A stretch of DNA of 64,000 bases. Source: Dichetophora obliterata (lineage: Eukaryota; Arthropoda; Insecta; Diptera; Sciomyzidae). Under the pieces are notes generated by a model that saw nothing but the letters and a program-made list of their open reading frames with translations, was not told where the DNA came from and did not search any database. Position 1 is the stretch's first letter; every line of letters starts with the position of its first letter. Both the position numbers and the translations under genes were made by a program. The stretch spans positions 39,684,819 through 39,748,818 of the forward strand of contig OY986439.1 in the NCBI GenBank assembly GCA_963920525.1, read 5' to 3'. Positions 34,057 to 46,460 of this stretch are shown here, piece by piece.

Positions 34057-35539
34057 TATAAAAAAAAAACTGCATATTCAGCCCAATTTGCAAAGGGTTT
34101 GAGAGAGCGCTGGGCCTGTTGAAAATCGCATTATTGTTAAAAACCTACCTTCTTTATTTAATAGATACAAGCTTTGAAAACTTTGATGCGCCCACATGGT
34201 ATTATTAAAAATATCAAATTCATCCTTTTGGATGTAATAATAGCAAATTATAATGTCGATGGAGTTTCTGGAGTTTCTCATTTCTGGCACTTCCGATGAG
34301 CAGCTACGAAATGCCATTCAACTTGCCAAACAAAATTTTTGACTGCCCAGTTAAAGAACTATTGGAGTACTTACATTTATGTATGTATTAAATATTAATT
34401 CGTCTACTACGTAATATACAACTTTTATTCTATTATTTATGTTCAATATATTTGTCCAAATGGACTTTAAAAAAATATGTTAGCTTTCTTTAAAATATAA
34501 AAGTCTCTATAGACGACACAAAAAGTGTTCATAAGATACTTAATTATAATGAACTCGCTCATTTATTCTTACGCAACACTTATTACGAGACAACAAAAAC
34601 AGGTGCGAGTTTGAAATTATAAATAAATATTGTAGTATCTTAAGACATTTTTCTATTGACTAATATATCATTAAATTACTAATTTAAGATTGCTCTTCAA
34701 GAAATAACAAAATAATAAACGTGTTTCATACAAGGACCGTAAAGGTTAAGGTAGAATTTGAATTTATACGTTACTTTACATTACGTTTAGTCAAAAAGCA
34801 AATGAACATTGAGGTAAGTTTCGATTTCTTGTTAAGTTTTCGTTATTAATGTGATAGTTCTATATTTTCACAGCTATGGATGACGAAGTTTTAATTGATT
34901 CTGAACTGTCACATTGACAGTTGACAACATTTCGTTACTTAACATTACGTCTATTATAATTGCACCTTTATTCCTTTTTTCCAAAAAAATAGGAAAGTAA
35001 TAGTTATTATATGTCTTGAATTTTTTACACAAAATTTTACTGGTACATTCTCCCGTTTACTTTTTGTACAGTGCCTGAATCTTATTAGTACAAAAAAAAA
35101 TTAACACTGTGTGTAAGCGATAATAAATAATTGCAGGAAATACTGTCCTCATACCTCGTGCGTATATTTTTTGACAGTTTTTTTTACAGCCGTTTTTAAT
35201 AATTTTCATTAAAAATCAATTCATTATATAAATTAATATGTCTTCACGCTAAGCCGCCATATACCAAATTTTATTGTCCTAGCATGCATAGTTTCTGAAA
35301 TATATCAATCTGCTGGACATTTTTGCTGGAAAAGTATCTAGCTGAAAATAATGCTTATTTTTTTGTCAAAATAAGTAAACGGCAGAATATACTAGTTAAA
35401 TTATTCCTATTATTCTAAAATTCTAAAATTTTAAAGCAAGCAAAATTTTATAAATAGTTTATCTACACAGCTAAATTAGCTGTGTATTTTATTAAATATA
35501 TTACAACTAGAGAATTTGCTATTACATAAAGACAATAAA
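34057..35539. other. No gene seen
   Basis: AT-rich DNA. AGATACTTAATTATAA near 34535 and TAGTATCTTAAGAC near 34632 are weakly inverted and could mark a tiny element of about 130 bp. I could not support it further. Confidence 0.4.
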
Positions 35540-35760
35540 ATTCGCATACTCCTTGCGGTAGGGGATGCCCATTGGAAACGGAGAATTCGTTATCTCTTAA
35601 AGACTTGAAAATTCACAAACTCATTAGGACTTAAGAATTCGCTTGTTACTTCCGGCAGGGGAAATCGTATGCTCTTAAAGACTTGGAAATTCACAAGCCC
35701 ATTAGGATATTACAATTCGCATGCCCCTTGTGGAAAGGAAATTCGTATGCCCATTAGGAC
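35540..35760 (+). repeat. Degenerate tandem repeat, about 50-95 bp units
   Basis: Three units share AATTCGCATRCYCCTTG or AATTCGCTTGTTACTTC, then CTCTTAAAGACTTGGAAATT or a variant, then CACAAGCCCATTAGGA. The third unit is shortened. Unrecognised, less AT-rich DNA (35761-36039) follows before the LINE. Confidence 0.65.
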
Positions 35761-36039
35761 AGAAGAATTGTAAAGTCTATGGTAATGCACGTTGGGTCCG
35801 TTCGCCCCAGTCAATGACATCGCTGTGTTAAAAGGACGTGCAAAATACGTTGTGAGTAGATAGGCGAAGGGCGTGCCCCTTCCACTGAGGGCATGTGAAT
35901 TCGCATACCAAGTAGTAGGTCCACCGAACTACAGGGAAGTTACACTGTTAACTCGAATGAAACTAATCGACTTTTACTGTAGGCGCATTTTCCGGGATGT
36001 GTATTTGAAGAGGACACCCATCGGACACTATGGCTTACT

Positions 36040-38460
36040 TTTCACTGACAGCTGGTCAAAGAGGACCTCCAGGTAAACTTTTTACGTCCAATAGCATATG
36101 TTGGGCTATATCTAAATTTAGCCCATACAAATCTCCGGGACCTGATGGTATCTACTCTTGCCTACTACAGCAAGGCATTGATTCCATTGTCCCTCCACTC
36201 ACTCGGATTTTCAAATCCAGGCTTTTGCTAGGCCACATTCCTCGTGAATGGACAAAGGTTAAGGTCGTTTTTATACCAAAGGTAGGTAAAAAGCCCGAAT
36301 AATTGCCTACATCGTATAGACCGATCAGCCTAAGTTCTTTATTTTTAAAAACAATATTGGAACATATTGGAACTAAACATTAGGGAGACTAGCTTGAAGA
36401 GCATTCCTATAAACAGGTTTCAATTTGCCTACCAAGCCAGCAAATCCACTGTCACCGCCATACACAACCTTACCGACACAATTGAAAAGGCTTTTGAAGC
36501 AAAACAAACAGCGTTATGTGCCTTCATTGATATTCAAGGGACTTTTGACAACACGTCATACAATGCGATCAAAGCAGCAATGCAGATTAAAAATATACCA
36601 TATTTAATCATACACTGGATTCTAATCATGCTGAAAAGCAGAATCATAACGTTTGAGCTTGGTGGAATACGTAACACGATTACTGCCACAAGAGGATGCC
36701 CTCAAGTACTTTCACCTGGACCCTTGTCGTGAACGAAATTATTGCAAGTCTCAACAACCGTGGTTTTGACACCAGAGGATATGCGGATGATCTGGTTACT
36801 TCAAGTCTGGGAAGTCATGAACCGACGATATCGGACAGAATGCAGAGTATCCTCCGTATAACTTCAAAGTGGTGTAAGGAAAAAGAGTAAGCATAAATCA
36901 TGACAAAACTATTCTGGAACGCTTCTCTAGGAAAATAAGCGTAAATCTGGTACGACCTACCCTGTATAGCAAAGTCATTGAATTTTCAAGTGAGGTCAAG
37001 TACTAAGGAGTGACTTTTTACAAGCAGCTCCGTTGGAGCACCCACTTAGATTCAATTACAGGCAGGGCAACGGGTCCCCTTTTTGCCTGTCAACGCCTCA
37101 AAGGCAAAATGTGGGGCCTCAAATCGAAAATGATTTATTGGACGCTTACAACAATTGTGAGACCTATAGTAACGCGTGCAGCACTGGCATGGTGGCCCAA
37201 GGTCTAACAGTGCACAGCAGCTAATCAAATAACAAAGCTCCAAAAAATGGCGTGCATTAGTATCATTGGGGCAATGAGAACGTGCCCACCTGAAGCTTTG
37301 AGTGTAAAAATAAAGGCATGTCAAAGTGCACTAAGAATGGAGGAAATCGGTGATTACAAAGCAGGGATTTTTACGGGTCACATGAAGATACTCAAAGCCT
37401 TCGAAAATGACTCCTTTTTAAAAATCCCAGACAGGATTCTGCCGAAGGTAAACTTCTCAAAACGCTACAGGCTCGTTATACCCAATAGGCAACTATAGAG
37501 GAATAATATCTTCATAGTTGATCCTGCCTCACACATATGGTACACTGATGGGTCAAAACTCGAAAATGGAGTAACGGGAGCGGGGATATATGGCCCCAAT
37601 TTCCAAAAAGCTCTTCCAATGGGATATACGTTGACAATATTCCAGGCGGAGGTATATGCCATTGAAGTATGTGCCAGATAATGTATCCACAGGAAATCGA
37701 AGGGGGCTCACATCTACATACTTTCAGATAGGCAAGCAGCTTTAAAAGCTCTTCAAGCCTACGAACTTGAATCAAGACTAGTCTCCAACTCCGTAGAACT
37801 AATAAATATGCTGAGACAAAGCAACAAAATAGAATTATGACACGAAGGATTTGAGGGCAACGAAAGGGTGGACTGCTTTGCCATACGAGGAGAGTCTCAA
37901 ACTCTAATAGGACCTAAACCATTCTGTAAAAGGCTACATTCTTCAAAAAATTGAAGTATGGGAAGATAAAAAATTTCAGTGCCACTAGAACATCACTAAT
38001 GAACAGAGGCAATCAAAGAAATTTTGAACTCTAAGTAAAGCAAAATCCAAAGATTTACTCAGGCTTACCAAAGCAGACCTTAGAATTCTCACTATTTTCT
38101 GAACAGGTCACTGCTCATTAAGATACCATCTTAAAAAGATGGGTCTTTCTGAATCAGACGTATGCAGACTATGCGAGGAAAAAAGAAACCCCTGAACATA
38201 TTCTATGTGAAGGTCCGACAATCCACAGCCTATGACGCCTCCATTTTGGTGGGGAAATAGTGCTCCCGTCAACAATTTGAAACACCAAGCCAGAGACAGT
38301 TCTAAAATTTATAAAAAGCCTAAATCTGGAGAGTTAATTACGAGCATGCACAATAGATCCCATGGGTTGCGGTGCACATGGGCCCACTATAAACTAACTA
38401 CTTATATCAATAAGAATAAAATAATAAACAACAAACAATATAAAAAACCTTAAAACAATA
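36040..38460 (+). pseudogene. LINE with RT and RNase H, plus strand, broken
   Basis: Domains in order: SPYKSPGPDGIY (about 36118-36155), the RT entry motif of I/LOA-type LINEs; FIDIQGTFDN (motif A); RGCPQ (motif B, about 36690); YADD (motif C, 36780-36791); WGLKSKMIYW and a thumb region; MACISIIGAMRTCPPEAL (37247-); RNase H with WYTDGSK (about 37538-37558), FQAEV, LSDRQAALKAL and GNERVD; then GHCSLRYHLKKMG with CRLCEE. The RT and RNase H active-site residues are mostly visible, but frame changes and stops (36301, after 36720, near 36890, 37207, 37497, 37680, 37838) kill it. The 3' end is A-rich, near 38460. The IGAMRTCP and GHC blocks make it a cousin of the LINE at 2250-3981. Confidence 0.88.
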
Positions 38461-41177
38461 AACTTGATAATAAATTAGCTTGAAAAATTATAGTTCTAAA
38501 TATTGAATGTTAATGTTTTGGCCCAACAGTCTGCAATATTCATGTCGCTTTTTAAGCTAATGTTAGTAATTTCAATTGTGTGATGATGTAATTTATTCCT
38601 GCCAGTTAAATAAGGAAAATATTATCGATTCAGACAAACATAGACAAGACTAACAGTCATAAAACCTTTTAAGTCATTGAATTGCTAAATTTTTAATCGA
38701 ATAAAATAAAAAATATTAAATTTTCTTAAATGAAAAAAGCAATGTTAGCGATCTGGTAACATACAAAAGTGATTGAAGGCCATAACGTATATATTAAGAG
38801 ATATGTATAAAAAAAACTATGAATAAGAATGAAACAATAAGAATGCTTTAAACTTCTTTTTGAATTTTTCCCCTTCTGTTGTGAGTTTGTTTAAAAATGT
38901 TGTTAGTGTGTAAAAATGTTGCATAGGAATTGGAAAAACATAAAAAGTAAAAATTCTTTATCTAATTAGTTAAAATATATTTCAATCGGTTGAAAATGCA
39001 TGGATAAAATGGCGAAGTCTTGCTTGTTTTTTTACAAAATTCTTACGTTCAGCAGATTTTGATTAAGCTAACTTAAAACGATCTATTTGGTGATGGATTT
39101 TCTTTAGTATTTGTAGTATTTAGTATAGAAGAAGCATGGAATGGTATAGAAAAACTTTATGCAAGTGTTTGATAATTAAATTTATATTAGTAGGTATATT
39201 TAATTATCAAACTTTTATATCTTCTCAAATTATAAAAAAGAGCACAAAACAAGTAGGCACGCGGCAATGCATTTCAAACGAACGGCATACAAACAGGAAG
39301 ACAGATACTTAAGCCAACGCATGAGTACACTTGAAAAAGAATCGCGACAAAGAAAAACTGCAGAGACTGAAACGCTGCACAGAATTCAAATTATAAAAAC
39401 TTGTTTAGAAATGTGGAAAAATTCTTACTTTGACCTCAAAAGAATTCCAGATTGTTCTTCGCAACCTAAGCAAATTAGAACAATACTTTCAATACCTTGA
39501 TCTTATGCTCCCTCAGCTACAATAGATAGGAAAAAAAATAAATATAACACAAAGGTTTAAAAAAAATAAACACACATACAAACATTTATTCATGCATACT
39601 TACACCTATGCTGCTTTTCGTTTAGTGTTTGTTTGGGAAAAAAAAATTCATTTTGAATATCCTTGAAATAATGTTCGCCTAGTTGAAAACTATGAAGACC
39701 AAAATTGGCTCTTCGTGAAGTTTTTTATTTTCTTTTCAAGATGACTTGGTGCTGATGCTAGTGTTGGTGATTATTGCGGTTTGTTGGAATTCCTGCCAGC
39801 ATTTTAAATGTTAAAAAAAAAGAAAAAACGCTTTTCTCTTCTACGCTTTTCAACTAAAGCTAAATGTAAAGCAAATTGCTTTGAAATGATGTTGTTTGGC
39901 AAAAGAAAATGAAGCTGGCAAAGTGAAAGGATACACCACACTCGTTGTTTCTTAGGTAATGTGTGCTAGCAAATAAAGGAAAGGAAGGGGTGGGGTGGGA
40001 AAATAATAAAATGCAGATTAACTTATTTGCATGTGAATTGAAGAACTTATATTCTGTTTAAGGTTTTTTTTATCGTTTGAGTTCAATGAGCTGTATTCTT
40101 AGAAAGTCAAGGAAGTGAAACAAGTTAAGTAAAAAGAATTCATTTAAAGCAGAAATCTTGGGGGAAATTAATTTTTTTTTTAAATTAATATTGGTAACAA
40201 AAACGTCTGAAGTTATATTAAATAAAGCTTTTAAAGGCGAACAGTTTTCCTACCTAGTTACTTGAGTGTGTGACTAGATAACAGATAACTTTATCGAAAT
40301 ATTTAAAATAATTATTATAATAACAATTTAAAGCAACAACAATTAGTTGTATATAGTTGTATGATGTTATGTCTCTACTTCATATTAATATTTTACTTAT
40401 TTATTAAAATATGCAAATATCATGTAACGTAGAAAAGTATTTTGGGTCTTTACATATTAATGAAATTTGTATGGACTTTTTATAGAAAATAACAACATCA
40501 CGAAAAAAAATCATCATTACTGGAGTTTTTGTGTATTAATGAAGAGCCTTAGTTCAACATGTACACAAATGAAAAATTTAAGAACTGCTTTTCTTGGAAA
40601 AACTTTAAAGTTTTTCGCAAAAATTTTATATTTGGGCATTTCCAAACAGGCGTTACGGAGGATTTGTGCGAAGAAGTATTAAAAAAAATATGAAAATGTC
40701 TAATTTTTTAAAAGGATTTTTTTTATTTGCATAGAAATTGAGTAGCGCTTTATTAATGACACAAAGACAATGACAACAATTTACTCCGAGGACTTAAAAA
40801 TATAAGTAAAAATATGTGCTGGCGTTACGTTACAAAAAGGGATTTTTGACTTGGAATACAAAACTCTCTGAATTTGGCAAGATTTTTCGTACACAACTTT
40901 TTGTAAAAGGGTTTGAAATAATATAAGTAAAGTTACCAAGATCAAATTTAAAAATCTTTTGTTTTTTTTTATTACGCTTCTTGATCTGGCGTTACGTGAC
41001 TGGCTTTACGTTACTTAAATTTCCATTGTAGTTAAATTGGGTAATTCAGTAATTAGGTAGTTACGTAATTATGCAATTCAGTAATTAACCCTAGATAACC
41101 AATCATAATTCAAATATGCTATAACCAATGTAAGTCAATTCGACTTACACTCTCAACTATGTATGTATAATATACAT
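38461..41177. other. No gene seen
   Basis: AT-rich DNA. A 77-codon open frame at 39267-39500 is charged and helix-like but matches nothing I recognise. GCGTTACGTTAC words recur near 40820 and 40990-41010, suggesting a decayed repeat. Confidence 0.45.
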
Positions 41178-41179
41178 TA

Positions 41180-41580
41180 AGGGTTCTCATCTGAGCATGT
41201 AACTGACCCGTAAACATTGTAAACCTCGTGAAATTACATGCGCGTAAACTATCTGTCAAAATTTGTATGGGCGTGAGTTTATATCATTTCCGAGCCTATT
41301 TTGTAGTGTAAACTAGCATGTAAATCTACATGTGTGAAGGAGGGTTGCCTTTGGCGCTAATCATCACATATTTAAAGTAGTTGAAGTAAATATGAACATG
41401 TTTTATTTATTTTTCTATGTAAATGAAGGTTTTTAAAAGGTTTAAAATTTAAAAAAGTCATAATGTTGTCATAGCCGCTGCCGCCATTTTGTCGACATTT
41501 ACGCTATTTACACTTTATCGCTCATCAAAAGTTTAAATGCTATATATGTTTACATGTTTACATGCTTAGATGAGAACCCT
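41180..41580. mobile_element. TA-flanked MITE, about 400 bp
   Basis: The left end is AGGGTTCTCATCTGAGCATG and the right end, reverse complemented, is AGGGTTCTCATCTAAGCATG, 19 of 20 identical. TA lies directly outside at 41178-41179 and 41581-41582. The interior is noncoding. A TA target suggests the Tc1/mariner group, though TAA/TTA at the edges leaves PIF/Harbinger possible. Confidence 0.85.
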
Positions 41581-41582
41581 TA

Positions 41583-42089
41583 TTGTATATTTGCAAGAAA
41601 TAAAAAAACATTATTATTGGACTTTGTTTTTTTTATTTTTTACATATTTTTATAAGCTACATATTTTATCAGTTCGAGATATATCTCATAAGATTATTGA
41701 AAAAAAAAAAAATAGTAAATAAACAAACACAAAAAACTTAAAAGGCTCGATTATCATTATATGAATAAAGTATTATTTAATATTATTAAAATAAAAAAGG
41801 TTAAACTAGGAGTAGCAGTTGTTTAGCAATTTAAGTTGGGTCGCTCGCTGTAATAAACTTTTCCCAAAGCAATAAAAAAAAGATATAATGTTGTGTTGTC
41901 TCAAAAAATGGACATATTTCGTTTTGTCATTGTTAGGGAGATTTGCGTAATGAATAAACTTACCCGATCTCATAAACATTTTAATACAAAAAATTTTTAA
42001 TTTATTTAAATTTATTGCATATTCATTAATTTATTTAATGCTTGGCGTTTCTCAACCAACCCCTTCTTGTTTTTTATTTTTTTAAACCG
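41583..42089. other. No gene seen
   Basis: AT-rich DNA between the MITE and the palindromic array. Confidence 0.45.
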
Positions 42090-45000
42090 ATCATAAGAAA
42101 CCGGTGTGAAGTTAGCCCAAAATCTTCATCCCAAATTTTTTAACTCAGCCCAACTTTTGAATTCGCCGTAAAACTCGACCCAAACATTTTAAAAAAGTAA
42201 AGAAAGAGAAAAGGTTCCATTCTACATCTTTGTTCGATAATGTATTTAAATGTGGTACATTGACTAGCACTATGCTCAAGTCCCGCTCTATCGTCCTTTG
42301 CACCTAAATTTGGGCTGAAGTGTCCAAAAATCATGATTTTTTTATGAAAGTAAGATCTCCACACCCCATAACTTGCCCCAAAACAAAAAGTTCCATCCTG
42401 GATTTGATATATATGATAGCTGATAACAAACTAATGCTTTTAGTCCTTAATCCCAAAATTGCTATCTATCGTCCTTCATACCGTAAAATGGTCTTGAAGT
42501 AAAAAAATTTGTTTAGAAAAAAAAAATTATTTTTTAAAACTAAAAAAACTATAGAAGGCAAATAGGTTCCACTCTAAATTTTTGTTCAAAAAATGCATTT
42601 TTAATTGCTTATTCGAACGGCACTATGCTCAAGTACCGCTCTATCGTCCTTGCTATCTTAATTTGGGCTGAAATGTAAAAAAATCGTGATTTTTTTATGA
42701 AAGTAAGATCTCCACACCCCATAACTTGCCCCAAAACAAAAAGTTCCATCTTGAATTCTTGATATGTGATAGCTGATAACAAACTAATGATTTTAGTCCT
42801 TAATCCTAAAATTGCTATCTATCGTCCTTCATACCGTAAAATGGTCTTGAAGTAAAAAAATCAGTTTAGAAGAAAAAAAAATTTATTTTTAAAACGAAAA
42901 AACCTATAGAAGCCAAAAAGGTTCCACTCTACATTTTTGTTCAAAATTGTATTTTTATGTGCTTAATCGGACGGCATTATGCTCCAGTCCCGCTCTATCG
43001 TCCTTGGCACCTAAATTTGGGCTGAAGTGCAAAAGATCGTGATTTTTGTATGAAAGTAAGAATTCCACACCCCACAACTTGCCCCAAAACAAAAAGTTCC
43101 ATCCTGGATTTGATATATATGATAGCTGATAACAAACTAATGATTTTAGTCCTTAATCCCAAAATTGCTATCTATCGTCCTTCATACCGTAAAATGGTCT
43201 TAAAATAAAAAAATCTGTTTAGAAAAAATAAATTAATTTTTAAAACGAAAAAACCTACAGAAGCCAAAAAGGTTCCACTCTACATTTTTGTTCAAAAAAT
43301 GCATATTTATGTGTTTAATCGAACGGCACTATGCTCAAGTCCCGCTCTATCGTCCTTGGCACCTAAATTTGAGATGAAGTGCAAAAAATCGTGATTTTTT
43401 TATGAAAGTAAGAATTCCACACCCCAAAACTAGCCCCAAACATAAAAGTTCCATCCTGGATTTGAGATGTATGATAGCTTATAGCAAACTTATGATTTTA
43501 GTAGAGTGGAACCTTTTTGGCTTCTATAGGTTTTTTCGTTTTAAAAATAAATTTTTTTTTCTTCTAAACTGATTTTTTTACTTCAAGACCATTTTACGGT
43601 ATGAAGGACGATAGATAGCAATTTTAGGATTAAGGACTAAAATCATTAGTTTGTTATCAGCTATCATATATATCAAATCCAGGATGGAACTTTTTGTTTT
43701 GGGGCAAGTTGTGGGGTGTGGAAGTCTTACTTTCATAAAAAAATCGGGATTTTCGGGCACTTCAGCCCAAATTTAGGTGCCAAGGACGATAGAACGGGAC
43801 TTGAGCATAGTGGCGTTCGATTTTACACATAAAAATTCATTTTTTGAATAAATATGTAGAGTGGAACCTTTTTGGCTTCTATATTTCTTTTCGGTTTAAA
43901 AACATTTTTTTTTCTTTTCTGAACTGAGTATTTTACTTCAAGTCCATTTTACGGTATGAAGGACGATAGATAGCAATTTTAGGATTAAAGACTAAAATTA
44001 TAAGTTTGCTATAAGCTATCATACATTTCAAATCCAGGATGGAACTTTTATGTTTGGGGCTAGTTTTGGGGTGTGGAATTCTTACTTTCATAAAAAAATC
44101 ACGATTTTTTTACATTTCAGCCCAAATTCAGATAGCAAGGACGATAGAGCGGGACTTGAGCATAGTGCCGTTCAATTAAGCACATAAAAATGCATTTTTA
44201 TACAAAAATGTAGAGTGGAACCTTGTTGGCTTCTATAGGTTTTTTCGTTTTAAAAACATTTTTTTTTCTTTTCTGAACTAAGTATTTTACTTCAAGACCA
44301 TTTTACGGTATGAAGGACGATAGATAGCAATTTTAGGATTAAGGACTAAAATCATAAGTTTGTTATCAGCTATCATATACAGTACGACCTCGCTCAACGC
44401 AACCAATTAAATTCAAGCCAATTGCGAAATCTGAGGTTATTGCAAAAACCGAGGAAAAATTTTATATTGGCCAATAGACCTATTTCCAAAAAAAAATATG
44501 CATTTTCTACACATTTAAATTAAAGTGAATCGAAAAATGTTTGTTCAGAAACATAATTTCATTTTATTCAATTTATTTTTTTAAAAATTGGGAAATTTTG
44601 GTCTGCACTTTGTTGCAATTTATACTTTGCGTACAATTTGGGTGTTGAGATTATCGAGGAGTTGCGTGTAGCGAGGGTTGCGTTGAGCGAGGTCGTACTG
44701 TATATCAAATCCAGGATGGAACTTTTTGTTTTGGGGCAAGTTGTGGGGTGTGGAAGTCTTACTTTCATAAAAAAATCGGGATTTTTGGGCACTTCAGCCC
44801 AAATTTAGGTGCCAAGGACGATAGAACAGGACTTGAGCATAGTGGCGTTCGATTTTACCCATAAAAATTCATTTTTTGAATAAATATGTAGAGTGGAACC
44901 TTTTTGGCTTCTATATTGTTTTTCGGTTTAAAAACATTTTTTTTTTCTTTTCTGAACTGAGTATTTTACTTCAAGTCCATTTTACGGTATGAAGGACGAT

Positions 45001-45545
45001 AGATATCAATTTTGGGATTAAGGGCTAAAATCATAAGTTTGCTATTAGCTATCATATATCTCAAATCCAGGATGGAACTTTTATGTTTGGGGTTAGTTTT
45101 GGGGTGTGGAATTCTTACTTTCATAAAAAAATCACGATTTTTTTACACTTCAGCCTAAATTTAGGTGCCAAGGACGATAGAGCGGGACTTGAGCATAGGT
45201 CCATTCGATTTGGCACATCAAAATACATTTCTGCCTTAAAATGCAGGATGGAACCTTTTAATTTTAAATAATAACTTTTAAGTTTTTAGAAAAAAATTTT
45301 TATTTACCTTTACAAGGTTTTTAGTTCGAAGATGTATATACCAAGGACGATTGATAGCAATTTGAAGAAGAGGTGACAAATTTATCAATTAGATATACAT
45401 TTTTGCTAAAAAATGTATGTTTAACTCATTTTTGTAACTGCGGCGAATTCAATATTTTTATATGTTTTGCGGCGAATTCGGCAAAAACTTGGGCTGAAGA
45501 TTTTGGGCTATCTTCACAGAAGTCATAAGAAATAGCTGGTTCGAT
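42090..45545. repeat. Large palindrome of about 354-bp tandem units
   Basis: Anchors GGTTCCACTCTAC (or close variants) at about 42213, 42565, 42920 and 43271 run in one direction. GTAGAGTGGAACC anchors at 43501, 43856, 44210 and 44888 run in the other, with a weaker one near 45240. Spacing is 351-355 bp except the 678-bp interval that holds a 321-bp MITE. Orientation flips at about 43500. The outer edges also mirror each other: TAGCCCAAAATCTTCA at 42115 and its complement at about 45500, where it overlaps the helicase 3' end. Each unit contains CGGTATGAAGGACGATAGAT and GGCAAGTTGTGGGGTGTGGA or complements. It may be the noncoding part of a Helitron or another element. Confidence 0.9.
44380..44700. 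mobile_element. MITE with 25-bp perfect TIRs, inserted in one array unit
   Basis: It starts CAGTACGACCTCGCTCAACG (plus CAACC) and ends with the exact complement. TA is duplicated (44378-44379 and 44701-44702). Removing the element and one TA leaves ATCATATATATCAAATCC, exactly the sequence of the uninterrupted sister unit near 43664. The CAGT start and TA target suggest a pogo/Tigger-type Tc1/mariner MITE. Confidence 0.93.
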
Positions 45546-46460
45546 AAAAAGTTCACTTATACTACAAACCCTTAAGAATGCTTCATATGCCATTCCTAAT
45601 GCAAATTTTTTTTCTCCAAAATCGACAACTGCTTGATCGAGTGTTAATCGTTGCGTTCTATGAATACTAATCGCATAAGCAAGTTATAGTGGAATTTGCT
45701 TGCGAGTACACATTGTTTGATCCTTTTTTAAATGATACTACAACAGGAGGAATAGGTAATACATTAGAGTTGTTGTCCAGAATAATTGGGAAACTTGACC
45801 AAAATTCACAAAGGAATTTCTTTTTTAAATCGACACTTTCGCAATGGTTATAAACAATTTAAAGTACCTCACCGATGTTGCCATTGCACTGACCAGCTGA
45901 AGTAAAAAGATTTTGCCTCAAAATAACTTTCGCACCCTTACATAGATATAACTGACCAGCTGAAGTAAAAAGATTTTGCCTCAAAATAACTTTCGCACCC
46001 TTACATAGATATAACTTTGGGCTCAAACCTGTTGCATCGTCGGATGAGGCTAACAACGCTCGTGGGTCATTGTGGAAAGTATTGATGATTGTTACAGCAT
46101 TGCCAACATTTCTGAGCTTCTCAATGTTATATTCTTCAAATTCAGCGTTCTTCGAGATTAATCTTAACACATTTTAATTTGAAAAAAATTAACGCTGATT
46201 GAACATGGTCGATAAGAGGTCGTAGTCTTGTAGAGTCAGTTCTCGTAATGATACTCTTAGTAAACATTCCCTGAAAGCTTGTTGATCTGGTCGAATTTAT
46301 CTCATTATTTGGTTCTAATTGACCTTGAGTGGCGGTAACATCACCTGACCTCGAATTCCCGTTAAGTGGGATATCTCCAACTGGCTGCAGTTGATTGAAA
46401 TCTCCGAAGAACAGCACTACGTACCCTTTTTTAGCAGCATCGGCAAAAAATGATGAATGT
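45480..46460 (-). pseudogene. Pif1-family helicase C-terminal half (Helitron-type), broken
   Basis: On the minus strand, 46455-46370 gives ADAAKKGYVVLFFGDFNQLQ PVGD, the Walker B/motif III region of Pif1 and Helitron helicases (consensus LxGDFxQLxPV). 46170-45859 gives NAEFEEYNIEKLRN, a SDDATGL segment and LCKGAKVILRQNL followed by CNGNIGEVL, matching the KGAxVMLxxNLxxxxGLxNGxxGxV block. A 63-bp stretch (45893-46018) is duplicated in tandem, repeating 21 residues. 45700-45480 gives RTQRLTLDQAVVDFG-like words, then EKKFALGMAYEAF and RVCSI, the C-terminal motif (THKSQGxTLxxxxVDxG, VALSR). Frame changes lie near 46190, 45850 and 45620. No Walker A or Rep domain is visible upstream. A Helitron source is inferred; a host Pif1 copy is less likely because it is broken and abuts repeats. 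Confidence 0.8.

Noticed and set aside
34527..34656. Possible 130-bp element with AGATACT inverted ends
   Set aside because: The inverted match is short and imperfect, with no target duplication.
37052..37775. Open frames on the minus strand across the LINE
   Set aside because: They are shadows of the plus-strand RT and RNase H coding sequence.
39267..39500. 77-codon charged open frame
   Set aside because: Not recognised, isolated, with no splice context. Kept only as a note in the region description.
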